Assembly (NCBI RefSeq): GCF_014647795.1
Contig: NZ_BMPW01000009.1
Coordinates: 248,001 to 312,000 of the forward strand
DNA: 64,000 bases
DNA from: Actinoplanes campanulatus
GTDB lineage: Bacteria; Actinomycetota; Actinomycetes; Mycobacteriales; Micromonosporaceae
Direction: 5' to 3'
A program made the translations under genes and the position numbers. The notes under the pieces were generated by a model. The model did no database searches, had not been told where the DNA came from, and saw only the letters and a program-made list of their open reading frames with translations. Of this stretch, positions 50,951 through 60,364 are shown piece by piece; the first letter of the stretch is position 1, and every line of letters begins with the position of its first letter.

Positions 50951-51598
50951 CTATTCGGGACGCTCCGCCGCGTACCAGATCAGGGTTTGCAGGGTTTCGG
51001 CGAGGGTGACCACGTCGGCGTATTTGGCGTCGAGGTCGAAGAGATTGTGGTCGTGCGGGCCGCCGTCGCGGTCGGCGCAGGCGTCGCGGACGACGATTGG
51101 CCGGAAGCCGTGCTGGAGCGCGTCGAGCGCCGAGGCGCGGACGCAGCCGGAGGTGGAGTAGCCGCCGATGACCACGGTGTCGATCGAGTGCGAGGCCAGC
51201 CAGGCGGCCAGCGACGTGCCGGCGAAGGCGCTCGCGTAGTGCTTGACCACCACCTGCTCGCCGGGCGCCGGGCGCAGTGGCGGCGCGAAGTCGCCCAGCG
51301 GGTTGCCGTCGGCGAAGACCTTGAGCGCCGGGACCTTGGCGGCGAACAGCGGCGCCTCCGCGCACGTCTCGTCGGCGAAGTGGACCCGGGTCCAGAGGAC
51401 CGGGATCCCGGCGGCGCGGGCCGCGTCGGCCAGCTCGGCCATCGCCTCGGCGGCCGCCTGACCGGTCATGAGGAAGAGCGGCGAGTCCGGGTCGGTGTAC
51501 GCCAGCGCCGGGTCCACGAGCAGCACCGCGGGCCGGGTGCCCCAGCCCAGCCGCCGCGCGAACCCGGCCCGCGCGTAGTCCTCGCCGAGCTCGGCCAT
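50951..51598 (-). CDS. Isochorismatase-family cysteine hydrolase
   Basis: A 215-residue cysteine hydrolase with the triad Asp29 (LLVDPALAYTD), Lys119 (VVVKHYASAF) and Cys152 (GGYSTSGCVRASA). Closest by pattern to N-carbamoylsarcosine amidase-type enzymes, which hydrolyse C-N bonds of ureido or amide compounds. Its ATG shares one base with the stop of the CoA-transferase gene. With a hydantoinase-type enzyme in the same regulon, it may hydrolyse a carbamoyl intermediate, which is inference. Confidence 0.82.
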   Translation of the reverse strand: MAELGEDYARAGFARRLGWGTRPAVLLVDPALAYTDPDSPLFLMTGQAAAEAMAELADAARAAGIPVLWTRVHFADETCAEAPLFAAKVPALKVFADGNPLGDFAPPLRPAPGEQVVVKHYASAFAGTSLAAWLASHSIDTVVIGGYSTSGCVRASALDALQHGFRPIVVRDACADRDGGPHDHNLFDLDAKYADVVTLAETLQTLIWYAAERPE

Positions 51599-52791
51599 CA
51601 GACGATCCCGCGGGTCTTCAGGTCGGCCAGCTCGTCGCCGGTGAGGCCGAGCAGGCCCTGGTAGACCTCCTCGTTGTGGGAGCCGAGCGCCGGACCGGCC
51701 CATTTCACCCCACCGGGCGTGCCGGACAGTCTCGGCGCCACGTTCTGCATCGGGAGCCTGCCGAACTCGGGGTGGTCCACCTCGATGACCGCCTGCCGGG
51801 CCTGGACGTGCGGGTCGGCGATGATGTCCTCGGCCGTGTAGATGCCGCCGGCCGGGACGCCGGCCTCGTGCAGCAGCGACAGCAGCTTCGCCGACGGGAT
51901 GGTCCGGGTCCAGGCGGAGATGACGTCGTCGAGCTCGGCCTGGTTCTCGCCGCGGGCGCCGTGTGTCGCATACCGCGCGTCGGCCGGCAGGTCGGGGCGC
52001 TCCATGACGTCGGCCAACCGGCGGAACACGGTGTCCTGGTTGGCGGCGATCAGCACGTCGGAGCCGTCGGCGCTGGGGTAGACGTTGCTGGGCGCGACGT
52101 TCGGCAGGATCGGGCCGGTTCGCTCGCGACGGTAGCCGGCCACGCCCCACTCCGGGATCAGCGACTCCATCATGGCGAGCACCGCCTCGTAGATCGCCGA
52201 GTCGACGACCTGGCCGCGGCCGGTGCGCTCGCGGGCGTGCAGGGCGGCCAGCGTGCCGAACGCGGCGTAGGTGGCGGCCAGCGAGTCGCCGATCGAGATG
52301 CCGGAGCGGGACGGGGCCCGGTCGGCCTCGCCGGTCACATACCGCAGCCCGCCCATCGCCTCGCCGATGGAGCCGAACCCGGCGCGCGGCGAATACGGTC
52401 CGGTCTGTCCGTAGCCGGTCACCCGGACCAGGATGAGCCGGGGGTTGATCGTCGACAGCTCCTCGTAGGAGAGGCCCCAGCGCTCCAGGGTGCCGGGCCG
52501 GAAGTTCTCCAGCAGGACGTCGGACTTCTCGACCAGGCGCCGGACGAGGGCCTGGCCGTCGGCGGTGCGCAGGTTGCAGGTGACCGACTTCTTGTTGCGG
52601 GCCACCACCGGCCACCACAGGGACCGGCCGTGCGGTTTCTCCCGCCCCCACTGGCGCATCGGATCGCCCTTGCCCGGGTCCTCCAGCTTGATCACCTCGG
52701 CCCCGAAGTCGCCGAGGAGCTGCCCGCAGAACGGGCCGGCGAGCAGGGTTCCGGTTTCCAGTACGCGAATGTCAGACAGTGGCGCGGTCAC
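51598..52791 (-). CDS. Class III CoA-transferase (CaiB/BaiF) no. 1
   Basis: A 397-residue family III CoA-transferase. Conserved segments are LSDIRVLETGTLLAGPFCGQ, DFGAEVIKLEDP, LLENFRPGTLERWGL and the catalytic-Asp region GQVVDSAIYEAVL. It moves CoA between two carboxylic acids. It is divergent from the HMG-CoA-lyase-type gene with a tripartite operator between them. A second member at 60409 shares many segments. Confidence 0.88.
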   Translation of the reverse strand: MTAPLSDIRVLETGTLLAGPFCGQLLGDFGAEVIKLEDPGKGDPMRQWGREKPHGRSLWWPVVARNKKSVTCNLRTADGQALVRRLVEKSDVLLENFRPGTLERWGLSYEELSTINPRLILVRVTGYGQTGPYSPRAGFGSIGEAMGGLRYVTGEADRAPSRSGISIGDSLAATYAAFGTLAALHARERTGRGQVVDSAIYEAVLAMMESLIPEWGVAGYRRERTGPILPNVAPSNVYPSADGSDVLIAANQDTVFRRLADVMERPDLPADARYATHGARGENQAELDDVISAWTRTIPSAKLLSLLHEAGVPAGGIYTAEDIIADPHVQARQAVIEVDHPEFGRLPMQNVAPRLSGTPGGVKWAGPALGSHNEEVYQGLLGLTGDELADLKTRGIV

Positions 52792-52810
52792 GCCGTCACC
52801 CTATACTTGC

Positions 52811-52835
52811 GAAACGACGTTTCGCTAGATGAAAC
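52811..52835. promoter_or_regulatory. Tripartite operator, copy 1
   Basis: GAAAC-N3-GTTTC-N7-GAAAC, all three half sites perfect. It lies between the divergent CoA-transferase (starting 52791) and lyase (52852) genes, 20 bases or less from each. The first two half-sites form the GAAAC-N3-GTTTC palindrome typical of KdgR-like IclR regulators. Confidence 0.65.
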
Positions 52836-52851
52836 AGAGGGGGTGCCGGGC

Positions 52852-53748
52852 GTGGAGATCGTCGAGGTCGGGCCGCGGGACGGGCTGCAGAACGAGAAGC
52901 GGGTCCTGCCGACATCCGTCAAGGTCGGCTACGTGTCGCGGGCCATCGCGGCGGGGTTGCGGCGGATCGAGGTGGCCGCCTTCGCCCGCCCGGACCGGGT
53001 GCCGCAGATGGCTGACGCCGAGGAGGTCCTGCGGTCGGTGCCCCGCCGGCCCGGCGTCCGGTATGTCGCGCTGGTCCTCAATGGCCGCGGGCTCGACCGG
53101 GCGCTCGCGCTGGAGGCCGCGCGGCCTGACGAGATCAACTATGTAGTTGTCGCGAGTGATGAGTTTTCCCGGCGTAACCAGGGGATGTCTACGGCCTCCT
53201 CGCTCGGGGCCTTCCGTGCGGTCGCTGAACGTGCCCGCGATGCCGGACTTTTCGTGACTTTGACGGTGGCCGCTGCGTTCGGATGCCCCTTCACCGGTTC
53301 GGTGCCCGTTTCCCGGGTGCGCGACATCGTGGCCGATGCCGGTCCGCTGGATGAGATCTGCCTGGCCGACACGATCGGCGCGGGCGTGCCGGGGCAGGTC
53401 ACCGAGCTGGCGGCCGCGATGCGTACGGTCGCTCCGGTCGCGCCGCTGCGCGCTCACTTCCACAACACCAGAAACACGGGGTACGCCAACGCGATCGCCG
53501 CGGTGACGAGTGGATTCGTGGCGCTGGACGCCAGTCTCGGCGGGATCGGCGGGTGCCCGTTCGCGCCGGCCGCCACCGGGAACATCGCCACCGAGGACCT
53601 GGCCTACCTGCTGAACCGGTCGGCGCTGAAGACCGGGGTGGACGTGACCGCGGCCGCTGCCGCCGGGACCTGGATCGGATCGGAGCTCGGGCTCGCCCCG
53701 GTTCCCGCGCAACTCGGCCGGGCCGGCGACTTCCCTCTTGCGTCATGA
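52852..53748 (+). CDS. Hydroxymethylglutaryl-CoA lyase-type enzyme
   Basis: A 298-residue HMGL-like TIM-barrel lyase. It has EVGPRDGLQNE near the start (catalytic Arg-Asp), HFHNTRNTG (metal His pair) and GGIGGCPFAPAATGN (catalytic Cys loop). It would cleave a 3-hydroxy-3-methylacyl-CoA or related CoA ester to a ketone/keto acid and acetyl-CoA or similar. The GTG at 52852 is chosen because GAGGGGG lies 8 bases upstream. It may act downstream of the CoA-transferases in the same regulon. Confidence 0.85.
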   Translation: MEIVEVGPRDGLQNEKRVLPTSVKVGYVSRAIAAGLRRIEVAAFARPDRVPQMADAEEVLRSVPRRPGVRYVALVLNGRGLDRALALEAARPDEINYVVVASDEFSRRNQGMSTASSLGAFRAVAERARDAGLFVTLTVAAAFGCPFTGSVPVSRVRDIVADAGPLDEICLADTIGAGVPGQVTELAAAMRTVAPVAPLRAHFHNTRNTGYANAIAAVTSGFVALDASLGGIGGCPFAPAATGNIATEDLAYLLNRSALKTGVDVTAAAAAGTWIGSELGLAPVPAQLGRAGDFPLAS

Positions 53749-53769
53749 ATGGAAACGGTGTTTCCATTC
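53747..53769. promoter_or_regulatory. Operator palindrome before the acyl-CoA synthetase gene
   Basis: GAATGGAAAC-GGT-GTTTCCATTC, a perfect 10-bp inverted repeat around a 3-base centre. It contains the same GAAAC-N3-GTTTC core as the other sites; the third half-site 7 bases on is lost (GCATG). It ends 5 bases before the ATG at 53774. Confidence 0.65.
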
Positions 53770-53773
53770 TCGC

Positions 53774-55264
53774 ATGCTGCGGCCGGGTGGTGCTGATCTG
53801 ACGATCGCCGGCGGCGTGCGCGAGTTCGGCCGGGCCACCCCGGACGTGATCGCGGTACGCGACGGGGACCGGGAACTCAAGTACGGGGCGCTCGACGAGC
53901 GCTCCTCACGAATCGCGTGTGCGCTGCTGGCCCACGGGTTCTCGTACGGCGACCGGGTGGCGCTGCTCTGCGGCAACCGGCTCGAATACCCGGAGATCGC
54001 GGCCGGCATCGCCAAGGCCGGCCTGGTGTTGGTCCCGGTCAACCCGCGGCTCACCGCGCCGGAGGTGGACTTCATCCTCGGCCACTCCGGGGCGCGGGCG
54101 CTGATCGTGGACCCGGCGCTGGCCGGGGCGGTTCCGGACGGCTTCCCGGGGCGGGTCGTGCACCTCGGGCCGGAGTACGAGGCGTGGCTCGGCACCGCCC
54201 GCTCCGTCGACCCGTGGATCGCGGTGGACGAGCGGGACCCGTTCTGCATCGCGTACACGGCCGGCACCACCGGCGACCCGAAGGGCGTGCTCGTCTCGCA
54301 CCGGTCCCGGTCGCTCACCTTCTACGCCACCGCGCTGGAGTGGGGGATCGGGCCGGGGCGGCGGACCATCGCGGTCGCCCCGATGTACCACGGCGCGGGG
54401 TTCGCCTTCGCCTACGCGGCCGTCTACTGCGGGGCGACGGTCAGCATGCTGCGCTCGTTCCAGCCGGACGCGCTGCTCGACATGATCCAGCGGGACGGCG
54501 CCCAGTCGGTGTTCCTGGTCCCGACCCACGCGCAGGTGATCCGCTCCTTTTTCGAGAAGGTCCCGGCGGCACCGACGCTGGACACCCTCTACTTCAACGC
54601 GGCGGCGCTGCCCAAGGTGCTCAAGGAGTGGGTGTTCGAGGCGTTCCCCGGCGTGGGGGTGCACGAGCTCTACGGCTCCACCGAGGCGGGCGTGATCACC
54701 AACCTGCGGCCGCCGGACGCCCGGCGCAAGGCCGGCACCGTCGGCCACCCGTGGTTCGGCACGCAGGTCCGGGTGGTCGGGCCGGACGGCGCCCCGGTCG
54801 GGCCCGGGCAGCCGGGGGAGCTGTACAGCCGCTCGCCGTACCTGATGAACGGCTACCACGAGAACCCGGCCGCGACCGCCGCCTGCACCACCGGGGACGG
54901 CTTCCTCACCTCCGGCGACATCGTGATCCGCGACGAGGAGGGCTTCATCTCCATCGTGGACCGGGTCAAGGACGTGATCATCACGGGCGGTGTGAACGTC
55001 TACCCGCGCGACGTCGAGGAGGTCCTGCTCACCCACCCGGCGGTGGCCGAGTGCGCGGTCGTCGGCGAACCGGACGAGCGGTGGGGTGAGCGGGTCGTCG
55101 CCTACTACGTCGGCCGGTCGCCCGTCGACGCCGGCGATCTGGAGGGCTTCCTGCGGTCGCGGCTGGCCGGATTCAAGGTCCCCAAGCAGTACCGAACCGT
55201 CGCGGCGCTGCCCCGCAACGCCGCCGGCAAGATCCTGAAACGCGAGCTGAGGAGTACGCCGTGA
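53774..55264 (+). CDS. Acyl-CoA synthetase (AMP-forming)
   Basis: A 496-residue ANL-family ligase. AMP-binding motifs are AYTAGTTGDPKGVLVSH (A3), YGSTEAG (A5), SGDIVIRDEEGF (A7-A8) and the catalytic Lys in RNAAGKILKRELR. It activates a carboxylic acid to its CoA ester using ATP. The ATG at 53774 follows an operator palindrome at short distance. The cupin gene follows with GTGA overlap. Substrate unknown; a medium or branched acid fits the lyase and acyl-CoA dehydrogenase nearby. Confidence 0.88.
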   Translation: MLRPGGADLTIAGGVREFGRATPDVIAVRDGDRELKYGALDERSSRIACALLAHGFSYGDRVALLCGNRLEYPEIAAGIAKAGLVLVPVNPRLTAPEVDFILGHSGARALIVDPALAGAVPDGFPGRVVHLGPEYEAWLGTARSVDPWIAVDERDPFCIAYTAGTTGDPKGVLVSHRSRSLTFYATALEWGIGPGRRTIAVAPMYHGAGFAFAYAAVYCGATVSMLRSFQPDALLDMIQRDGAQSVFLVPTHAQVIRSFFEKVPAAPTLDTLYFNAAALPKVLKEWVFEAFPGVGVHELYGSTEAGVITNLRPPDARRKAGTVGHPWFGTQVRVVGPDGAPVGPGQPGELYSRSPYLMNGYHENPAATAACTTGDGFLTSGDIVIRDEEGFISIVDRVKDVIITGGVNVYPRDVEEVLLTHPAVAECAVVGEPDERWGERVVAYYVGRSPVDAGDLEGFLRSRLAGFKVPKQYRTVAALPRNAAGKILKRELRSTP

Positions 55265-56133
55265 GGGCACATGTGGAGCTGATCCACGAAGACGACTACA
55301 TCTTCCACACCGGCGAACTGCCGTACGGCGAGGGGAAGATCCTCGAGCGCCGTCTGTCCACCGACGAGGAGGACGGCTCGTCGTCGCTGTCGCTGCACGC
55401 AGGAGCGGACTGGGGCCGCAGCGCCGGGATCGTGCACGCCGACACCGAGTTCTACGTGGTCGAGGGCTCCATGCTCTATGGCGGTCAGGAGTTGGGTGCC
55501 GGCGGCTACGTCCAGGTCCCCAAGGGCACCGCGATGGACTGGCTGAAGATCCGGGAGGGCTCCCGGGTGCTGCACTGGCGCGAGTACGGCGACTGCGGCT
55601 TCGACCCGTTCACGAATCTCGGTGAGGCCTCGGCTGCGGCGTCGCCGGAGTCGGCCGAGGGCGTGACCGTCATGGACGCCGGGAAGATGGAGTGGACCGA
55701 GGCGCCGTCGGTCGGCCCGCTCACCCCGCTCTACATCAAGCTGCTGCACCGCGACCCGAAGACCGGCTTCTACACCCGGCTCATCCGCGCGCCGAAGGGC
55801 TGGACCGACCACCGGCTCGCCCACCACCCTTGCTACGAGGAGTTCTACACCCTGGCCGGGAAGATGGCGTACAACTTCGGCGACATCGACGAGGGCACCT
55901 ACTGCTTCCGTCCGGCCCGGGTCAAGCACGGCCACTTCGTCGCGGAGACCGAGATCGACTGGATCCTGCGGTCCGACGGTGAACTGACCAACTGGTACAC
56001 CACCGACGAGTGGGTCAAGTACGGCGGTCACGCGGAGAACTACGACGAGCACGACGGCCACATCCACCCGATCCTGTCGTCGCTGCCGGTGCGGTCCCGC
56101 TCCCGTGGCGAGTGGTCCGGCGACGGCATGTGA
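55261..56133 (+). CDS. Double-cupin protein
   Basis: A 290-residue protein with two cupin barrels. The first has VHADTEFYVVEGSMLYGGQ (His and Glu ligand positions), the second HHPCYEEFYTLAGKMAYNFG and KHGHFVAETEIDW. Resembles DUF4437/ChrR-type cupins. It may be a metal-dependent dioxygenase, isomerase or hydrolase. The GTG at 55261 overlaps the upstream stop (GTGA), so it acts in the same pathway. Confidence 0.75.
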   Translation: MRAHVELIHEDDYIFHTGELPYGEGKILERRLSTDEEDGSSSLSLHAGADWGRSAGIVHADTEFYVVEGSMLYGGQELGAGGYVQVPKGTAMDWLKIREGSRVLHWREYGDCGFDPFTNLGEASAAASPESAEGVTVMDAGKMEWTEAPSVGPLTPLYIKLLHRDPKTGFYTRLIRAPKGWTDHRLAHHPCYEEFYTLAGKMAYNFGDIDEGTYCFRPARVKHGHFVAETEIDWILRSDGELTNWYTTDEWVKYGGHAENYDEHDGHIHPILSSLPVRSRSRGEWSGDGM

Positions 56134-56199
56134 GGTAGCTCCCCGGCTGGGCGTCAGTCCAGCCGGTTCAAAATGGTTACTGGTGGGTAATATCGCGGC

Positions 56200-58161
56200 A
56201 TGATCGATCGTGTCTCCGCAGCGCTGACCGAGGTGCTCGACGGCCGGTGGGCGCACATCCGCCGAGCGGTCCGGGAGCGGCTCGGGCCCGAGTTCGTCAC
56301 GGTTCCCGGCGAGACCGGCGACCAGGCCCGGGAACGGGTCAGCCGGCTGATCCGCGACCTGCCCACCGACGTGGGCGTGGTCTCCGCCTTCCCGGTCGAG
56401 TACGGCGGCTCGGACGATCCGGGCGGCTCCACCGTCGCCGCCGAGATGCTCGCCCAGGTCGACCTGTCGCTCATGGTCAAGGCCGGGGTGCAGTGGGGGC
56501 TCTTCGGCGGGGCGGTCGTCGCCCTGGGCACGAAACGGCACCACGACGCCTACCTGCGCGACATCATCTCGGCGGACCTGATGGGCTGCTTCGCGATGAC
56601 CGAGACCGGTCACGGGTCCGACGTGCAGCAGCTTCGGACGACCTGTGCCTACGATGCCGCTTCCGGCGATTTCGTGCTGCATACCCCACACGAGGCCGCG
56701 CGCAAGGACTACATCGGCAACGCGGCCCGAGACGGGCGGATGGCCGTGGTCTTCGCCCAGCTGATCACCGGCGGCCGGTCCTACGGTGTGCACGCCTGGC
56801 TCGTGCCGATCCGCGACGAGCACGGAAATCCGATGCCCGGCGTCACCCTCGGCGACGCCGGGCCCAAGGCGGGGCTGCTCGGCGTCGACAACGGGCGGAT
56901 CTCCTTCGACCACGTCACCGTGCCGCGGGACATGCTGCTCGACCGGTACGGGCAGGTCGCCGCCGACGGCACCTACACCAGCTCGATCGAGAACGACACC
57001 CGGCGCTTCTTCACCATGCTCGGCACCCTGGTCCGCGGCCGGGTCACCGTCGGCGCCGCCGCCTCCGCGGCCACCCGCAGCGCGCTGACCATCGCGGTCC
57101 GCTACGGCGAGACCCGCCGCCAGTTCACCAGCCCCGACGTCGACCGGGAGATCGCCCTCAACGACTACCTGGCCCACCAGCGCAAACTCCTGCCGGCGCT
57201 GGCGCGCTCGTACGCGTACGCCTTCGCCCAGGAGGAACTCGCGGTCACCATGGCCGAGGTCTTCTCCCTCGCCGAGCCCGACGAGCACCGGCAGCGGGAA
57301 CTCGAGTCCCGGGCGGCCGGGCTCAAGGCCGTACAGACGTGGCACGCCACGAGGACCATCCAGATGTGCCGGGAGGCGTGCGGCGGCGCCGGCTACCTCG
57401 CCGAGAACCGGCTGCCCGGGCTCAAGGCCGACACCGACGTGTTCACCACCTTCGAGGGCGACAACACCGTCCTGCTCCAGCTGGTCGCGAAAGGCCTGCT
57501 CACCGGCTATCGCGACGCCTTCGGCTCGCTCGACGGCTGGGGGCGCGCCACGTTCGTCGCCGAACAGGTGCGGGAGATGATGCTCGAGCGTACGGCCGCG
57601 CGCTCGCTCATCCAGCGGCTCGTCAGCGCGGTCCCCGGCCGGGACGAGGAGGTCGCCGTCACCGACCGGGGCTGGCATCTGACCCTCTTCGAGGACCGGG
57701 AGAAGCACCTGCTGGACGGGGCGATCCGCCGTCTCCGCAAGGGCGCCGTCACCAAGAAGGACCGGCCGTTCGACATCTTCAACGACGTACAGGACCACAT
57801 CCTGTCGGTGGCGGGCGCCCACATCGACCGGATCACCCTGGAGGCGTTCGTGGCCGGCATCGAGCGGACCACCGACGAGTCCGCCCGCGAGCTGCTCGGC
57901 AAGGTCTGCGACCTGTACGCGCTGACCACCATCGAGGAGCACAAGGCCTGGCTCATGGAACACGGCCGCCTCACCCCGGCCCGCTCCCGGGCGGTCACCG
58001 CGGTCGCCAACGACCTGCTCCGCGAGTTGCGGCCGCACATGCGCACGCTGGTGGACGCGTTCGCCGTACCGGAGGAGTGGTTGAACGCCGCCATCCTCCG
58101 CGAGGAGCCGGCCCGCCAGGAGGCGATGTCCAAGGAGGACGACGCCCTCCGTCAGTCGTGA
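56200..58161 (+). CDS. Acyl-CoA dehydrogenase/oxidase-family flavoenzyme
   Basis: A 653-residue protein of the acyl-CoA oxidase-like branch of the acyl-CoA dehydrogenase family. Flavin segment FAMTETGHGSDVQQL, the domain ARKDYIGNAARDG, CREACGGAGYLAENRLPGLKAD and the catalytic-Glu segment TTFEGDNTVLLQL, followed by a long C-terminal helical domain typical of oxidases. It introduces a C2-C3 double bond into a CoA ester. The 3' end overlaps the convergent small gene by 10 bases. Confidence 0.87.
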   Translation: MIDRVSAALTEVLDGRWAHIRRAVRERLGPEFVTVPGETGDQARERVSRLIRDLPTDVGVVSAFPVEYGGSDDPGGSTVAAEMLAQVDLSLMVKAGVQWGLFGGAVVALGTKRHHDAYLRDIISADLMGCFAMTETGHGSDVQQLRTTCAYDAASGDFVLHTPHEAARKDYIGNAARDGRMAVVFAQLITGGRSYGVHAWLVPIRDEHGNPMPGVTLGDAGPKAGLLGVDNGRISFDHVTVPRDMLLDRYGQVAADGTYTSSIENDTRRFFTMLGTLVRGRVTVGAAASAATRSALTIAVRYGETRRQFTSPDVDREIALNDYLAHQRKLLPALARSYAYAFAQEELAVTMAEVFSLAEPDEHRQRELESRAAGLKAVQTWHATRTIQMCREACGGAGYLAENRLPGLKADTDVFTTFEGDNTVLLQLVAKGLLTGYRDAFGSLDGWGRATFVAEQVREMMLERTAARSLIQRLVSAVPGRDEEVAVTDRGWHLTLFEDREKHLLDGAIRRLRKGAVTKKDRPFDIFNDVQDHILSVAGAHIDRITLEAFVAGIERTTDESARELLGKVCDLYALTTIEEHKAWLMEHGRLTPARSRAVTAVANDLLRELRPHMRTLVDAFAVPEEWLNAAILREEPARQEAMSKEDDALRQS

Positions 58162-58634
58162 TCGAGCGGGTAGACGAGGTGTTCGGCATCCCACCAGAGG
58201 ATGTAGAAGACGCCGGCCGCGATGAAACCCCATAGACGTCGGCGGTTGGCCACACGGAATCGGAAGATCTCGTCGCCGAACACCTCGTCGAGCCGCAGTT
58301 GGGCGATCCGTTCCTGTGCCTCCGTACAGAGGGTGTCGATGCCCTGGAAGTGATGCTTGCGATGACTGCCGCCCTTGGAACCGGACAGCTGCGCCTTCAC
58401 CTCGTTCCACGTCAGGGCGCCGACGTTGCACAGGAACCGGAGCAACTCGTGTGCCTCGTCGGCGGCCGGCCATCGCCAGGCGCCCTGGTATCCGTGGTCG
58501 GCGTAGTGGAACGAGAAAGTGACCTTGTGCGATCCTGCGTCGGGGCCGCGCACCGCGGTGGCGTCGACCTTGGCGACCTTCTCGCCGGACGCGATCCGCT
58601 TCGGGGAACCCGTCCGGGTCCTCTTCGGGGACAT
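58152..58634 (-). CDS. Small protein of unknown family
   Basis: A 160-residue protein with a basic N-terminus (MSPKRTRTGSPKRIASG), HKVTFSFHYADHGYQGAWRWP in the middle and a conserved-looking C-terminus (FRVANRRRLWGFIAAGVFYILWWDAEHLVYPLD). I do not assign a family. The C-terminus recalls proteins sometimes annotated near toxin-antitoxin or phage-type genes, but there is no partner gene here. The ATG at 58634 is chosen over 58670 because the basic start is better placed; the ribosome binding site is weak. Confidence 0.55.
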   Translation of the reverse strand: MSPKRTRTGSPKRIASGEKVAKVDATAVRGPDAGSHKVTFSFHYADHGYQGAWRWPAADEAHELLRFLCNVGALTWNEVKAQLSGSKGGSHRKHHFQGIDTLCTEAQERIAQLRLDEVFGDEIFRFRVANRRRLWGFIAAGVFYILWWDAEHLVYPLDHD

Positions 58635-58858
58635 CGAACCGCCTACGCGGTGGCGGCGGTGGCGCCCCAACCCTCCCAGGTCAGCTCATCCGGTGGATCC
58701 GAGTGAGCCTCGCAACTCGTGGGCGTGTTTCGCTGCCTAGTCTCCGGTATCCCGAGACCCCCGGGCAGCGCTCGATCGGCTGACGTGGATGGTCGGTTAC
58801 CTGACAGGGCGGGCGCTTGTCGGTCACGTGGGAATGAACGAGTGACCTGGTCCCGAGT

Positions 58859-58889
58859 CGGCGGGCGCCATCCGCGCCGGCGCCCGCCG
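58859..58889 (-). terminator. Hairpin terminator of the amidohydrolase gene
   Basis: A perfect 11-bp stem (58859-58869 with 58879-58889) directly after the amidohydrolase stop, no T-tract. Between it and the small gene at 58634 lie about 225 bases with no recognisable feature. Confidence 0.6.
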
Positions 58890-58897
58890 CGAGTAGG

Positions 58898-60331
58898 TCA
58901 GCGGGAGACGAAGGTGCCCCGGGGAGTGCCCAGGACCTCGCCGTCGCGGTAGGCGACGCGGCCCCGCAGGACGGTGGCCACCGGCCAGCCGCGGACCTTG
59001 CGGCCCTCGAAGGGGCAGTGGTCCTGGCCGGAGAGCAGCAGGCCGGTGGTGACCTCCTGTTCCAGGTCGGGGTCGATGATCGCCAGGTCGGCGTCGAAGC
59101 CGGGGAGCAGGTTGCCCTTGCGCCCGTCCAGGCCGTACGCGCGGGCCGGGTTCGCGGACACCAGCTCGGCGACGCGGACCGGGGAGAGGCCGCGCTTGTG
59201 CATGCCCTCGCTGATCAGGATGGGGTAGAGCAGCGCGGTGCCGCCGAAGCCGGGCAGCGCCGGCCACAGCTCGTCGCCCTTCTCCTCCTCGAGGCAGCAG
59301 GCGTGGTCGGAGGCGACCCAGCCGACGGTGCCGTCCAGAACGCCGGCCCACAGGGCCTCGGTGTCGCTCCTCGACCGGATCGGGGGGTTGACCTTGCCGC
59401 CGAGGCCGCCCTGCTCGTCGAGCTCCTCGTGGGTGAGGCACAGGTGGTGCAGGGTCACCTCGAAACGCATGTCGACCTCGGGCATCGCGACCCGGGCCTC
59501 GCGGGCGGCAGCCAGGGCCTCGCCGGAGGACAGGTGCAGCAGGTTGATGGCACAGTCGGTGGCCCGGGCCAGGGTGGTGGCCTCGCCGATCGCCACCCGT
59601 TCGGTCAGCGGCGGGCGGGCGTCCGAGTAGGCCCTCAGCGTCTGGGGATCGCCGTTCGCTCGTACCCTCTCGATGAAGAGCCGCATCAGTTCGGCCTGCT
59701 CGCAGTGCAGTGACAGCGAGATGCGTCGATCATTCAAAGAATTCGCGGCCGCCACCGCCTCCATGAGCTGGTAGAGGTGGCCGAGGTCGTACTCGTCGCT
59801 CATCGTGAAGGACTTGGCGTCGCGCGAGTTCGCCGACAGGTTGAAGCCCTTGTAGAACATGTAGTACTTGAACGAGCTGACCCCGCTGCCGTCGACCAGT
59901 GCGGACACCTCGCCGACCTGGGCGGTGTCCATCGGCGCCAGGTGGAAGCCGTAATCGGTCCAGGCGTGGCCGCCGACCGCGTCGAGCACCTCCGGGAAGA
60001 TGTCGGCGTAGGCGCCGGTCCGGTTCAGGTAGTGCTGCCCGGTCCGGAAGTAGGACAGCACCGTGGTCGCGCCGCCGACCAGCGAGGACCGGGTCTCCTC
60101 GGCCGCGTCGACCGCGAGCGGACGGTAGATGCCCAGGTGGAAGTGGGCGTCGACGGCGCCGGGGAAGACCAGTCTGCCGGTCGCGTCCAGGACCTCGTCG
60201 GCGTCCTCGGCCGGGATCGAGTCGGCGATCGCGGCGACCTTGCCGTCCCTGGTGGCCAGGTCGGCCCGGATCGTTCCCAGGTAGGGCACGACCAGGGTGC
60301 CTCCGCGTACCAGCAGTTCGTAACGGCTCAT
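58898..60331 (-). CDS. Dihydropyrimidinase/hydantoinase-type amidohydrolase
   Basis: A 477-residue cyclic amidohydrolase. Metal ligands are visible in order: DAHFHLG (HxH), the carboxylated Lys in SSFKYYMFYKG, His in SLHCEQAEL, His in LLHLSSGE and Asp in WVASDHACC. D-hydantoinase/dihydropyrimidinase enzymes open cyclic imides or diamides; allantoinase-like activity is also possible. The ATG at 60331 has GGAGG 9 bases upstream. Divergent from a CoA-transferase with a tripartite operator between them. Confidence 0.85.
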   Translation of the reverse strand: MSRYELLVRGGTLVVPYLGTIRADLATRDGKVAAIADSIPAEDADEVLDATGRLVFPGAVDAHFHLGIYRPLAVDAAEETRSSLVGGATTVLSYFRTGQHYLNRTGAYADIFPEVLDAVGGHAWTDYGFHLAPMDTAQVGEVSALVDGSGVSSFKYYMFYKGFNLSANSRDAKSFTMSDEYDLGHLYQLMEAVAAANSLNDRRISLSLHCEQAELMRLFIERVRANGDPQTLRAYSDARPPLTERVAIGEATTLARATDCAINLLHLSSGEALAAAREARVAMPEVDMRFEVTLHHLCLTHEELDEQGGLGGKVNPPIRSRSDTEALWAGVLDGTVGWVASDHACCLEEEKGDELWPALPGFGGTALLYPILISEGMHKRGLSPVRVAELVSANPARAYGLDGRKGNLLPGFDADLAIIDPDLEQEVTTGLLLSGQDHCPFEGRKVRGWPVATVLRGRVAYRDGEVLGTPRGTFVSR

Positions 60332-60364
60332 CCGGCCCGACCTCCCACAGGTGTTTCGCACACA

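Noticed and set aside
55105-58473. An 1122-codon minus-strand frame opposite the synthetase, cupin and acyl-CoA dehydrogenase genes
   Set aside because: Shadow frame: no domain, no ribosome binding site, and the plus-strand genes carry complete motifs.
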